Assembly (NCBI RefSeq): GCF_000378625.1
Contig: NZ_KB905164.1
Location: 62,001-126,000, forward strand
From: Colwellia piezophila ATCC BAA-637
Lineage (GTDB): Bacteria > Pseudomonadota > Gammaproteobacteria > Enterobacterales > Alteromonadaceae
Direction: 5' to 3'
Length of the DNA stretch: 64,000 bases
The position numbers were made by a program, and so were the translations under genes. The notes beneath the pieces were generated by a model. It did no database searches. It was not told the origin of the DNA and was given only the letters and a program-made list of their open reading frames with translations. Shown here one piece after another: positions 29,101-38,400 of the stretch; the first letter of the stretch is position 1; the number at the start of each line of letters is the position of its first letter.

Positions 29101-29325
29101 AGCACTGGCATCAAAATCGAAACCACGGATATAACCGCCCTGCACACAGTAAAACTTATCTGTATCACCTTTCTTGCCGGTGTACTTGGCCGGATCGACA
29201 CCCATTTGCTCTTTAGTGGCTTGGCTTCGACAATCTTGTTTTTTAAGTAGTTGCTGCCAAAATTCTTCCGGCGCACTTGAGCCGGGGAATAAATTAGCAA
29301 TACCTACTACAGCAATATTTTCCAT
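23200..29325 (-). CDS. pfaC: PUFA synthase subunit PfaC (KS-CLF-DH-DH)
   Basis: A 2041-residue multidomain subunit that condenses, then dehydrates or isomerises, the growing chain. Order: an active ketosynthase (about residues 1-460; DAACASS nucleophile near 222, ECHATGTPKGD and KSNLGHLLTAAG for the two His); a chain-length-factor KS-like domain (about 500-920) whose active-site stretch reads SAEENSVYRC, lacking the Cys; a Gln/Ala/Thr-rich linker (about 990-1100); then two FabA-like hot-dog dehydratases with catalytic His in FPCHFKGDEVMAGSLMSEG (near 1445) and FRYHFHQDPVMPGSLGVEA (near 1935). The ATG follows GAGGAAAG. The gaps on both sides are unusually long and full of repeats. Confidence 0.97.
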   Translation of the reverse strand: MENIAVVGIANLFPGSSAPEEFWQQLLKKQDCRSQATKEQMGVDPAKYTGKKGDTDKFYCVQGGYIRGFDFDASAFVNTNGKIEGKESGKNNAQSQNGLTADYLNQLDDLNQWALYVTQQALTDAGYWGSDKLEHCGVILGNLSFPTKSSNHLFMPLYHQVVDGALKQILNKDFQLSHFSDSDIADNNIHADNALVAGYPSALLAKAAGLGGTHFSLDAACASSCYSVKLACDYLHTGKADMMLAGAVSGADPMFVNMGFSIFQAYPANNIHAPFDKNSQGLFAGEGAGMMVLKRHSDAVRDGDTIHAIIKGGALSNDGKGEFVLSPNTKGQVLVYERAYDNAGVDPRDVDYIECHATGTPKGDNVELGSMDTFFSRFPRENGNKPLLGSVKSNLGHLLTAAGMPGMTKAIWALKEAKIPATINLNEPLSSKKGYLSGAQMPTDTIDWPRSSSSKANGKANSKPRTAGVSVFGFGGSNAHLVLQEPTQTLTPVTSTVKAREPLAIIGMDAHFGGAKDLASFKTLIQSNGNTFRELPTKRWKGIEKNTEVMNALSLTKAPVGGYVEDFDIDFLRFKVPPNEQDCLIPQQLMMMKVADNAAKDAGLKEGSNVAVLVAMGIELELHQYRGRVNLSTQIEESLQQQGVSLSDEQRETLTNIAKDGVAFAAQLNQYTSFIGNIMASRISALWDFSGPAITLSAEENSVYRCVELAENLFQTSDIDAVIIASVDLAGSIENITLRQHYGKVAVDQQNSNNVLNQEQWSVGEGAAAFVVKPASQVNEKQIYATIDSISFANGCDEQAIVKAANKSLAIAGLSAADISSVEAHASGFISENAAEKQALPKLYSGKIISSVKSNIGHTFNASGVASIVKSALLLNDKVLDERSAKTNTATHIARSHIAINGLGKDESCAHLILSSSKHAHQSAPATVTGKIRPKLIKTISLGGNSIFDAIVAKGQLAEMASIKQTFAGKVLAPVKHSINLTNLPPKLLVQQQRQIQNKAQAQAQAQAQTQTQIQDTSQSKTRSKIVTGAQVKSTSQATIKSNVKHKASKEIYQESATHQAFLTTRQVAGQQISKLLAMQANVSSGLPAYAATPQSVTSQSVMPTAHTPELSVVSSNEQTVDLVEANKYWAEQSGFNGSFKVKGPKGYSYPPLQLEERFNQPENIIWDTADLVEFAEGDIAKVFGDEYKIIDSYSRRVRLPTTDYLLVSRVTELEATVNEYKKSYMCTEYDIPVDAPFLIDGQIPWSVSVESGQCDLLLISYIGIDFQAKGERVYRLLDCELTFLEEMAFGGETLRYEIHIDSYARNGEQLLFFFHYDCYVGDKKVLIMRKGCAGFFTDDELKDGKGVIHNDKDKAEFANAVKTSFTPLLTRPRDQYDYNDMMKLVNGDVAGCFGSDYDQQGRNPSIKFSSEKFLMIERIISVDASGGHWGLGVVEGQKDLAPDHWYFPCHFKGDEVMAGSLMSEGCGQMAMFFMLSLGMHANMNNARFQPMPGESQTVRCRGQVQPQHNTLTYRMEVTEMGMQPYPYLKANIDILLDGKVVVDFKNLAMMITEQDENSPYPVTLPDNVILVSKNTVESTVESNVASAVENTINSTVDSSELDERGINPFKHIERPLMKVMSDFDAPKEKGVTPIQHFEAPMLAGQNRVPNTAPFTPWHMFEFATGNISKCFGPDFDVYKGRIPPRTPCGDLQVVTQVVEVQGTRLDLKKPSSCIAEYFVPDDAWYFTKNSVNNWMPYSLIMEIALQPNGFISGYMGTTLVYPEKDLFFRNLDGSGDLLKQVDLRNKTIVNKSALLSTTMAGGMIIQSFTFELYVKDDSKAAQDLASHDLFYKGTAVFGYFGSDALTNQLGIDNGKVTYPWFVDNNTPKNDIEVFDLTDKGLALYQAPASKPHYKLAGGQMNFIDTVSIVEGGGKAGVAYVHGERTIDATDWFFRYHFHQDPVMPGSLGVEAIIELMQTYALKNDLGKAFTNPRFIAPATLVKWKYRGQITPLNKQMSLDVHITDIVKSNGEVRLIGDANLSKDGLRIYEVKDIVLSIVEA

Positions 29326-29347
29326 ACTTTCCTCGAAAACTTTTGTA

Positions 29348-29506
29348 ATACCAATTTGATTAAATTATTGCTCACTTGTGCTGGTTAAAATACTCCATGT
29401 CAGCGTTGCTCTCAATCCCAATAGCCAGCTATTGCTCAATCGAGCGCCTTGCCCTGATTTATTTTCCCTATGCACAACAAGATCACAAACTTAATCAAAC
29501 TGGTAT
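29348..29506 (-). repeat. 159-bp palindromic MITE-like repeat, copy 3 (pfaB-pfaC gap)
   Basis: Same element as 5353-5511 in inverted orientation: ATACCAATTTGATTAA at 29348-29363 and TTAATCAAACTGGTAT at 29491-29506. The paired changes in both ends (CATTAA to GATTAA, TTAATG to TTAATC) keep the terminal stem intact. It is 22 bp upstream of the pfaC start codon. Confidence 0.8.
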
Positions 29507-29524
29507 AATTCTTTTTAACGTTTT

Positions 29525-29605
29525 TACGCCATAGCCGAGATTTATTGTCGGACATGGCGTGGACGTAATTAATAGACAATGCATGGAGCCTATTGTCCTG
29601 TATCC
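29525..29605 (+). repeat. 75-bp repeat, copy c (pfaB-pfaC gap)
   Basis: Contains TTTATTGTCGGACATGGCG, AATAGACAATGCATGGAGCC and the end ATTGTCCTGTATCC, matching copies a and b. It is followed by two short hairpin repeats (29643-29680 and 29781-29810), so the 496-bp gap between pfaB and pfaC is almost entirely repeat sequence. Confidence 0.7.
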
Positions 29606-29821
29606 AATTTTATTTACAATTCTACTACTTAAACATCAAAAACATGGATCCCCGACTAGACACTTCGGGGATGACGGCGATAGGCAAGTCACCTCACCAT
29701 ACTTCACATTCGTTATTGACGGCTGTGAGACAAGTGCCTACCGGTTTACGTCATAACCTAGTGCCTATCCGTTTCACGTCATACCCGAGGTCTATTGTCG
29801 GGTATCCAGTTTTATTTATTC

Positions 29822-32404
29822 TTAATTCTTCTGCACGATTATCGAGCCTTTAAATAAGGTGTTGATATCAAGTGTCACGCCATGGCTGATTAACTTTGCC
29901 AACGCTCTAAAATAGGTTAACTCATCACTGGTGCCTTTAGCATTTACCGGCACAGCAACGCGTGGTTTATTGGTAACTTTACTTTCTGTGTCACCTTCAA
30001 CAGCACCTTGAAAGTCTAAAATTTTATCGGTCCAACTACACAATGAGCGACCTGGTCCCATTTCAATAAATACCCGTGCACCTTGGTCATGCATGGTATT
30101 GATCAAACGAGGGAAATCTACTCGGTCACACAAACATTTAGCGACACTGTGGGCGATAGCCTTACTAAGCTGTGGTACAGGTAAATAACACGAACTTGAA
30201 TACATCTTGGTTGGCAAGCGTGGATTTACCGCCATGGTGTATAGCTCAACCATGTCTTGGTATTCTTTTTTGGCCGGTGCACTATGAATAGCATTGGCCA
30301 TGTTTAATGCCATGGCACGCACGCCGAGTTTTTTAATGACGCGAAGACAGGCTGCGGGATAACCCGCTAATAATAAACTGTCGGGGGTATTAATGATGGT
30401 GCAATAAACACGGTCTTCACCTTCACTGGCTGTTATAACGTCATCAAGTGTTGCCTTGATGGTATACGTTTCCCAAATCAGTTCCTTAGCTTTTAAAGAA
30501 CCTTCACCCGTCAGCTCAGGCAAGTGCCAATGCTCACGTAGGGTAAGTAAATCACCACATAAACGTTCATTAAATGTACTTGAGTTAGCCAGTCGCGCGC
30601 TCATTAAACCCGGTTGTTGCCAAGCGCCAAGCGCGGCGTACATGCTAACTTCACCCATGCTATAGCCAGTCGCATAATCTGCTTTTACCTTAAAAACGTT
30701 CTCAAATACCTTAGTGAAAACACAAGCAAAACCAACGCCTGCTTCGGCGATATCGGCCAAGTTGCCACGCAAGTTTAAATCAAGCTGTTTTAATTCTTTA
30801 AAGCTAGGACGAACAATAGTGCGTGGGTTTAATAATTGATCCTTTAAACTGGCGCCAATATCTTCGGCTAAATCAGCTACATCTTGGTGGATTTCTGGGA
30901 ATAAGTGAAACAAATCACGACCCAAACCCACATAAGTTGCGCCAATGCCCGGATATAAAAACGAAACATTGTTGGAGCCTTCACTTACAGTTAAATCGCT
31001 ATTTACCGGCTTGGGAGTAAAATAACTGCCTTTTGGCGTTCGCCATTCTTTATCTGTTTCAAATGCAGTAACAATGCCTGACTTAGCCGAATCTACTTCT
31101 TTTAATAACTCGATTTTTGATTCACATAACAAGACAATGCTGTATGTATTTTTTATAGATTTAGCTTGCTGGTAATAACTGAGCGCAATAGCTTGAATTG
31201 ATTGCGCATGCTTTTGGAGGGAACTTTCAAGCTCAGTGAGCTTTGATAATAAGCTTTGCTGATTATCTGCTGCCACCAGTACCATTTTCAAAGCACTGCT
31301 AGCAATAAAGCCATTATGGCGAATATCTTCGCTAGGATGCTTTTCACTGCTACTAGTAAGCTTATTTTCTGCAAGGATTAAATGACAGTAATCATTATTA
31401 TTAGCAGCTAAACAACTATAAGCGGCCAGATGAGCATTACCCTCTGGATGTGGATACCAAGGTCGAGCCTCGGTAGCCAGGTAAAAACTTGAGTCTTGCC
31501 AGTTTTGTAATTCACTTGCTATAGGCTGCTGCCAATCACTTATTGCCGGAATATAACGTTGCTGCAAGGCAATAACGCTGCGCAGTAAACCAAATACTTG
31601 TGAAAAGCCTTCGCCCTCACCCGTAACGCTACGAGCACAAGAAACTGCAGTGCTTAGTTTTTCTTCATCAGCATAACTGGCAATTAAACCATTAGACTCT
31701 GCTGTGGCAAGCTTACTATCCGCCAAAGCTGAGACTTCTAATAAACCAATATCATTAGCGCTAACTTGAGCATTATCTAGTGCTGATGCAGTAACCTTTT
31801 TCACCTCAGTAGAATTAGTGACCTCATCACCAACGGCAAAGCCTTTTAGCCATGAGTAAACATAACTGTTATTACTTTGCGCAAAACTTACCGATGAAAA
31901 TAACAAGGCGGCCAAACCATGACAGTTCTGATAACCTGCAAAAGTCTCATCAAAACTGTTAGTAGCTAATGGTTCTGCGGCTAAATCTGTTTCAGTAACG
32001 CTTTTAGATAGGTTACTTTTGGCTAGGTTAACGCCAACTAATGCCACTAAGGCATTTTGCGAAATAAGCTTTTCAATTTGTAACATGGCCTTGGCTAATG
32101 AGCTAACCACAACAGCATTCTCAATATCGACTTTTTGGCTTGCTTCGTTTTGAACAAGCACGATAACCTTGATATCAGCGCAAGGAACTTGGTTAGCAAG
32201 CGCCATTCGCTCTACGGCAGCTAAACAGCTAAGTTCAAGGCTGTTTTCTAAAGGAATAGCCTGCTCTTTAGCCAAGCTATTACCTAACCCTTTACCCAAG
32301 TAAAGAGCTCGCTCCACACAGTCAATATTATCTTGAACAGCGAATTGATTTCCAAATTGCGCATCTAAACCAATAATGGCACTGTTATAATTACTTATTG
32401 CCAT
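29822..32404 (-). CDS. pfaB: PUFA synthase subunit PfaB (acyltransferase)
   Basis: An 860-residue subunit whose recognisable domain is a C-terminal acyltransferase: VSFLYPGIGATYVGLGRDLFHLFPEI (near residue 475) and the nucleophile elbow GYSMGEVSMYAALG (Ser near 582), with SAPAKKEYQDM and IEMGPGRSLCSW later. The N-terminal half keeps a degenerate ketosynthase-like outline without an active-site Cys. PfaB is thought to influence which final product (EPA or DHA) is released. Its ATG overlaps the pfaA stop by one base (TAATG, 32402-32406), so translation is coupled. Confidence 0.95.
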   Translation of the reverse strand: MAISNYNSAIIGLDAQFGNQFAVQDNIDCVERALYLGKGLGNSLAKEQAIPLENSLELSCLAAVERMALANQVPCADIKVIVLVQNEASQKVDIENAVVVSSLAKAMLQIEKLISQNALVALVGVNLAKSNLSKSVTETDLAAEPLATNSFDETFAGYQNCHGLAALLFSSVSFAQSNNSYVYSWLKGFAVGDEVTNSTEVKKVTASALDNAQVSANDIGLLEVSALADSKLATAESNGLIASYADEEKLSTAVSCARSVTGEGEGFSQVFGLLRSVIALQQRYIPAISDWQQPIASELQNWQDSSFYLATEARPWYPHPEGNAHLAAYSCLAANNNDYCHLILAENKLTSSSEKHPSEDIRHNGFIASSALKMVLVAADNQQSLLSKLTELESSLQKHAQSIQAIALSYYQQAKSIKNTYSIVLLCESKIELLKEVDSAKSGIVTAFETDKEWRTPKGSYFTPKPVNSDLTVSEGSNNVSFLYPGIGATYVGLGRDLFHLFPEIHQDVADLAEDIGASLKDQLLNPRTIVRPSFKELKQLDLNLRGNLADIAEAGVGFACVFTKVFENVFKVKADYATGYSMGEVSMYAALGAWQQPGLMSARLANSSTFNERLCGDLLTLREHWHLPELTGEGSLKAKELIWETYTIKATLDDVITASEGEDRVYCTIINTPDSLLLAGYPAACLRVIKKLGVRAMALNMANAIHSAPAKKEYQDMVELYTMAVNPRLPTKMYSSSCYLPVPQLSKAIAHSVAKCLCDRVDFPRLINTMHDQGARVFIEMGPGRSLCSWTDKILDFQGAVEGDTESKVTNKPRVAVPVNAKGTSDELTYFRALAKLISHGVTLDINTLFKGSIIVQKN

Positions 32405-35400
32405 TAACTTGTTTTCTCACTTTTAGGCGCTACTTTAGGAAGAAATAAGTCGTTTAAGTTGGCACTAGCAGTAACTTTAGCTGATTTTAACTCAGACAAT
32501 ACTTGCTTATTTTCAGCAATAAATTGTATATCAGCCACTAACGAACCACGTTGCTTACCTTTTGCTGAGCTTTTAACGACTTTTAACTGCAGGTAAAAAC
32601 GTTCACCTAGCGCCACTTCACGATATACCGTCCAGCTTTGTGTACTTGACGGTAAACTACCTAAGCCAAGCTGTTTCTTCACCCAGACCAACATTGCTTG
32701 GTAAGCAATGTCATTGGCGAAAATGTTACTTTGGTTTTTACCCATGATATTGCCTAAACATGGCACAGCGAATTCACCTTGCTTAGCACTGGCAACTTCA
32801 GGTACTTGGCAACTGAGTAATAAACCTTGCTCGTTACACTCAAGTATTTCACTAATACCTTGTAAGCTTGGCCCATGGAATAAAGTACCGTTACTGTACA
32901 ACTCTGCTGCCGTTTCACCTGTAGCTGGTATTGTTAATTCAACCGTTGGACTAACGGCTAGCTCATTTACTAACGTCAACTGAGCGCCATAATGAAATAC
33001 CAATTTACCATCAGCGTTGACGCTTGAAATTTTACTATCAACAATCAAACTGTCGTTAATAAGCTCTGCGTTCATATCAATTTGATAATCACTCGCTTCA
33101 TTGCCATCAAAGATGATGCCTTTGAACAACTTGTAATTATCTAAACCTTGATAATGAAAACCAGTGTAGGCAGCTGTCGCCGCCTCACTCATCCAAGCAA
33201 TAGCACACACGGTAGGTAATACTTGGTCATCACCAATAGTGTGGTCAGCTAAAAAGGCATTGTTAGTCGCTAAAAGTGTTTTATTAACACTTATTGTTAA
33301 GCGACTAACTTGTGGCTTTTTTACAGAGCCACCTTCTGCTTGATCTTTACTTTTATCCTTAGCTTGGTCTTTAGAAAGGTCATTACCAACAAGAATTTGT
33401 GCACAACGGTTATTGTCCGCCGCTAATTCACTGACCAACAATTTTGCGCCGGCATCAAGCGGAATGATGTAAACACCACGGTCGTTAAACATACGTTTAA
33501 GCTCAGGTGTTACCATGCCACCATCCCAAGGCCCCCAGTTAAAGCTAAGCACTTGCGCACTTGGGTTTAACGCTTTAAAGCGATAAGCGGTTTTATTTAA
33601 AATATCGTTAGCGATAGAGTAATCAGACTGACCAGGGTTGCCATAGAAACCAGCAGCTGATGAGAATAAAACTAGGTGTTTAATATTCTCATTCTCGGTA
33701 GCCGCTAGTAGCGATAACAAACCATCAATTTTTGTGCTGTACACCGCATTAAATTCTTCTAAGGTTTTTTGCTCGATAAATTTATCAGCTAATACGCCAG
33801 CACCATGGATGATGCCGGTAATTTTTCCATAGTCAGCGCCAAAGTTTTTGCTAATTTCCGTAACAGCAGCAGTAACACTGTCACTGTTAGTGACATCAGC
33901 GGCAGCATATTGTGCTTGACCACCTGCGGCTTTAATTGCCTTTAAGGTTTGGGCAATTTCACGATTTGCCAATACTGGACGAACAAATTGCGTCACTTTA
34001 ACTGGCGTAGGTTTATCACCTGCAGCAATTAAGGCTTGCATCGCCGCTTTTTTCAAAGCAACTTCTTCAGTAATACCTTGTGCCCAGCTTGGCTCGTTTT
34101 CGTCAAAGACACTACGACCTAGTAGGATAAAGTTAGACTGATATTGCTTGGCAATTTCGATAACACAATGAGCGGTTACGCCTTTTGCGCCGCCGCTAAC
34201 TAAAAATACTGAGTTGTTATCAATACTTGAGCCAGTTGCAAGTGCATAACTGTCGGTAGCAACACCGGTCAGCGTTAAACGTGTTCCCGTGTTGTTGCTA
34301 AGGTTGTCAGTATCGTGAGCAACTTCTATGGTTGTTGTATCAATATCAAGTAATTCATCACTAATGATAGTTGCCGCTTTATCTGCGGCTAACTTAGTTG
34401 ATAAATCAACGATTCGACAGAAAACACTATCATTTCCTGCGTTCCACTCGTGATTGATGGTTTTAACCAAACCGGCTAAACCGGCTTGTACTAAATCAGC
34501 TTTAACATCGGCCTTAACTTGATTCGCACCCTCGGCATTAGCAAAACCTAACGCGCCACCTTGACGTGTTACTACAACAAATGAAGCACGTGCTTTCGTT
34601 GCTGCTTTTACTTTAGACAATTTAGCTAAAACAAAAGCTAACATTAAGCCTTGTTTTGCCGCTTCAGGATATTCAATAACATTAATGGAATTTTCACCTT
34701 TAGGGGCAGTTCCTTTAAGACCAGGGCTTTGCAGGTAAATAACCGCATCAAGTTGGTCGTTGCTCTCGATGATGTCTTTAATTTGTGCTTCATCAAGTGT
34801 TTTATCACTTGTGCCAATTTCAATAACATTAACAGCTTTGCTAAAGGCTTTTTTCGAGCTACTAACTACCCAGTTAGGTTTTAATGCAGTGACCTGCCAA
34901 CCTTGTTTAATAAGCTTAGCGCTTAAGGCAACAGCTGCGCCAGTACCGTCATCGACGATTAGCGCATTAGCTCCTTGCTCTTTACTAGCGAAGGTTTGAA
35001 CGATTTTATTAATTGAAGATAATGCGGTTAATGCCACTGTTGCACTGGGCGCACCTTGAAAGCTTGCGCTAACTTCACTAACGTTTTCAGCTACAGGCAC
35101 CACGGCTTTAGTTCCAGGTGGTGTTGGCTCTGTTGGTGACACTTTAGATTGCATATAACTTACGATTTCGCCTAACGTGCGTAGCTCTGCTAAATCTTCT
35201 GGGTTTAATTCAGGAAGGTCTGGGATAGTTTCTTGCACTGCACCTAAGATCTCAACACGTTTGATTGAATCGATACCCAAATCAGCTTCCATATCCATTT
35301 CAAGCTCTAACATTTCAGTTGGGTAACCAGTTTTCTCGGCTACTACTGTCATCATTACTTTTTGAATATAATCAGCATCAATCGCCGGAGTGCTTGAGTC

Positions 35401-38400
35401 TTCAGTACTCTCTACCACACTATTTTCAACGGAAGTTTGTTCAGTAGGAGCTACTTTAGATTGCATATAACTTACAATTTCACCTAAGGTGCGTAGCTCT
35501 GCTAAATCTTCTGGATTAAGCTCTGGTAAATCTGGAATAGTCTCTTGTACAGCACCTAAGATTTCAACACGTTTAATTGAGTCAATACCTAAGTCTGCTT
35601 CCATATCCATTTCAAGCTCTAACATTTCAGTTGGGTAACCAGTTTTCTCGGCTACTACTGTCATCATTACGCTTTGAATGTAATCAAGGTCAATGGCGGG
35701 TGTAGTAGCAACTGGTGCGCTGCTCTCGCTAACTGGCGAACTAGCTACAGGCGTCGCTGCTACTTTAGATTGCATGTAACTTACGATTTCACCTAAAGTA
35801 CGTAACTCAGCTAAATCTTCAGGGTTAAGCTCGGGCAAATCTGGGATGGTTTCTTGTACAGCACCTAAGATTTCAACACGCTTAATTGAGTCAATACCCA
35901 AATCTGCTTCCATATCCATTTCAAGCTCTAACATTTCAGTTGGGTAACCGGTTTTTTCGGCTACTACTGTCATCATCACGCTTTGGATATGCGCTAAATC
36001 GATTGCTGGCGCGCTTTCATTAGTTTGCACACTCGCTGTTGTTGAAGCAGGGGCATTACTTGTGCTAGCTACTTTAGATTGCATGTAGGAAACAATTTCA
36101 CCTAAGGTTCTTAATTCTGCTAAATCTTCAGGATTAAGCTCTGGCAAATCAGGAATAGTCTCTTGCACAGCACCTAAGATTTCAACACGTTTAATTGAGT
36201 CGATACCTAAGTCTGCTTCCATATCCATTTCAAGCTCAAGCATTTCAGTTGGGTAACCGGTTTTTTCGGCAACCACTTCCATCATCACGCTTTGGATGTG
36301 TTTTAAATCAATGGCTGGTGCAGCTGCACTTTCATTCGCTGGCGCGCTAACAACAGCTACAGGATCGGCTGATACTTTACTTTGCATGTAAGAAACGATT
36401 TCACCTAACGTTCTTAATTCTGCTAAATCTTCAGGATTAAGCTCAGGAAGGTCTGGAATAGTCTCTTGCACAGCACCTAAGATTTCAACACGTTTGATTG
36501 AGTCGATACCTAAATCCGCTTCCATGTCCATTTCAAGTTCAAGCATTTCCGTTGGGTAACCGGTTTTTTCAGCAACCACTTCCATCATCACGCTTTGAAT
36601 GTGTTTTAAATCAATGGCTGGTGCACTTGCAGCAACTGTTGTTTCAACTAAGTGAAGTGCTGGCGCGCTTGGCGCAACTGATTCAGCCTTTGACTTCATG
36701 TAGTTAACAATTTCACCTAAGGTACGTAACTCGGCTAGATCTTCAGGATTAAGTTCAGGTAAATCGCTAATGATTTCTTGTACTGAGCCTAAGATTTCAA
36801 CACGTTTAATTGAGTCAATACCTAAGTCTGCTTCCATGTCCATTTCAAGTTCAAGCATTTCAGTTGGGTAGCCGGTTTTCTCAGCTACTACTTCCAGCAT
36901 CACTGTTTGAATCTTTTGTAAATCAATAGCCGGTAAATCAAGAGCTTCAAGGTCAATTGATGCTGCTGGAGCGGAAACCGCTACTGAGATTTCAGCCACT
37001 GGTGCAAGAGCAGCAGCGGTTGCCACGCTTTGAACCGGAGCAGCAACAGGAGTTACTGGCGCTGGTTGTGTAACTTGCGCTACTTTTGGCGTTGTTGGTG
37101 CAGATACTGGCGCTTTAACTTCAGCGGCTTTAATTGCAACAGGAGTTTGTGCTGCTGGTGCATTTGTTTCAGCAGAAGACAACATAGCAGCCATATTATC
37201 GGTTTGATTATTTAGATATTGCTCATGAACACGTAAGGTTTCTGATTGGAACTCATGGTACATGCCTAAAGTACGGTCGAGACTTTCAGGTAACTCACCG
37301 GCTTCTTGAGAAGAAAGAACCGCATCAAACGTTTTAGCGTATTCTTTTGGACCTTGCATGTATTGTTCATGTACGTTTAACAACTGCTGTTGATGTTCAA
37401 CAAACTGGCTAACACTGCGTTCAATACTCGCGCCTAAATCGCCATTATGGCTTGGCACTGGTGTAGCTACTTGCGTACCAACGGCAACGTTGCCTTCAAC
37501 AACAGTACTATCGACGACTTTTCCATCCATAGTGACGTAAACAATTTTCTCTACTTCAACAATGCGCTCTACTTCAACAATTTTTTCTACGATTTTAACT
37601 TGCGCCTCTGGCACAGCAACCGGTGTAGTATGCGCTTGTTTAATAGTCCAACCATCATTTAAAGCATCATCAAACGCTTTTTTGGTTTTCGGGCTAACAT
37701 AAGATGCCCCTGTCAGTTTCATTGCCAATGGTGACATTTTAACTGCAGTTAATGGACGTTTTACCGCGCTGTATGGGTCAATGTCATTAAGCTCTAAACC
37801 TAATACCGCCATTTGCACTGCGGCTAAGCGCATTTGCATATCAGCTGATTTTTTAGGATTAGCATTAACGGCAATAGCAACGACATCGTCTTTATCTTTT
37901 AAGATGTTTTCAACTAATTTGGTTAAAACATTTTTCGGACCAAACTCAACAAATACTCGACCGCCATCCGCGTAAATATTATCAATTTCTTCATTAAAAT
38001 GAACCGATTCTAAAATATGCTTTTTCAGACTCTTTTTAATATCCGCGGCTTTGTTTGAATGGGCTTTTGCCGTGCCATTTGAATAGACAGGTACAACAGG
38101 CTTATTAAACTTGGCGTTATCGATAGCATCGCTAAAGGGTTTTTGTGCATGACCAACCAATGGCGTATGGAAAGCTGCCGATACCGGTAAAGGCACAACC
38201 TTGTAACCTTTAGCTTTTAGCTCTTCAATAGCAATGGCTATTTGACTAGTTACACCGGCAACCACTACTTGGTTATTCGAATTGTAATTAGCAATTGAAA
38301 TATCTTTAATGTCTTTTATGTCAGCGGCTACTTTGTCCGGTGCACCGACAACGGCAATCATAGTGCCGGTATCTACGCTACTATCTTCTGGTGCTGCCAT

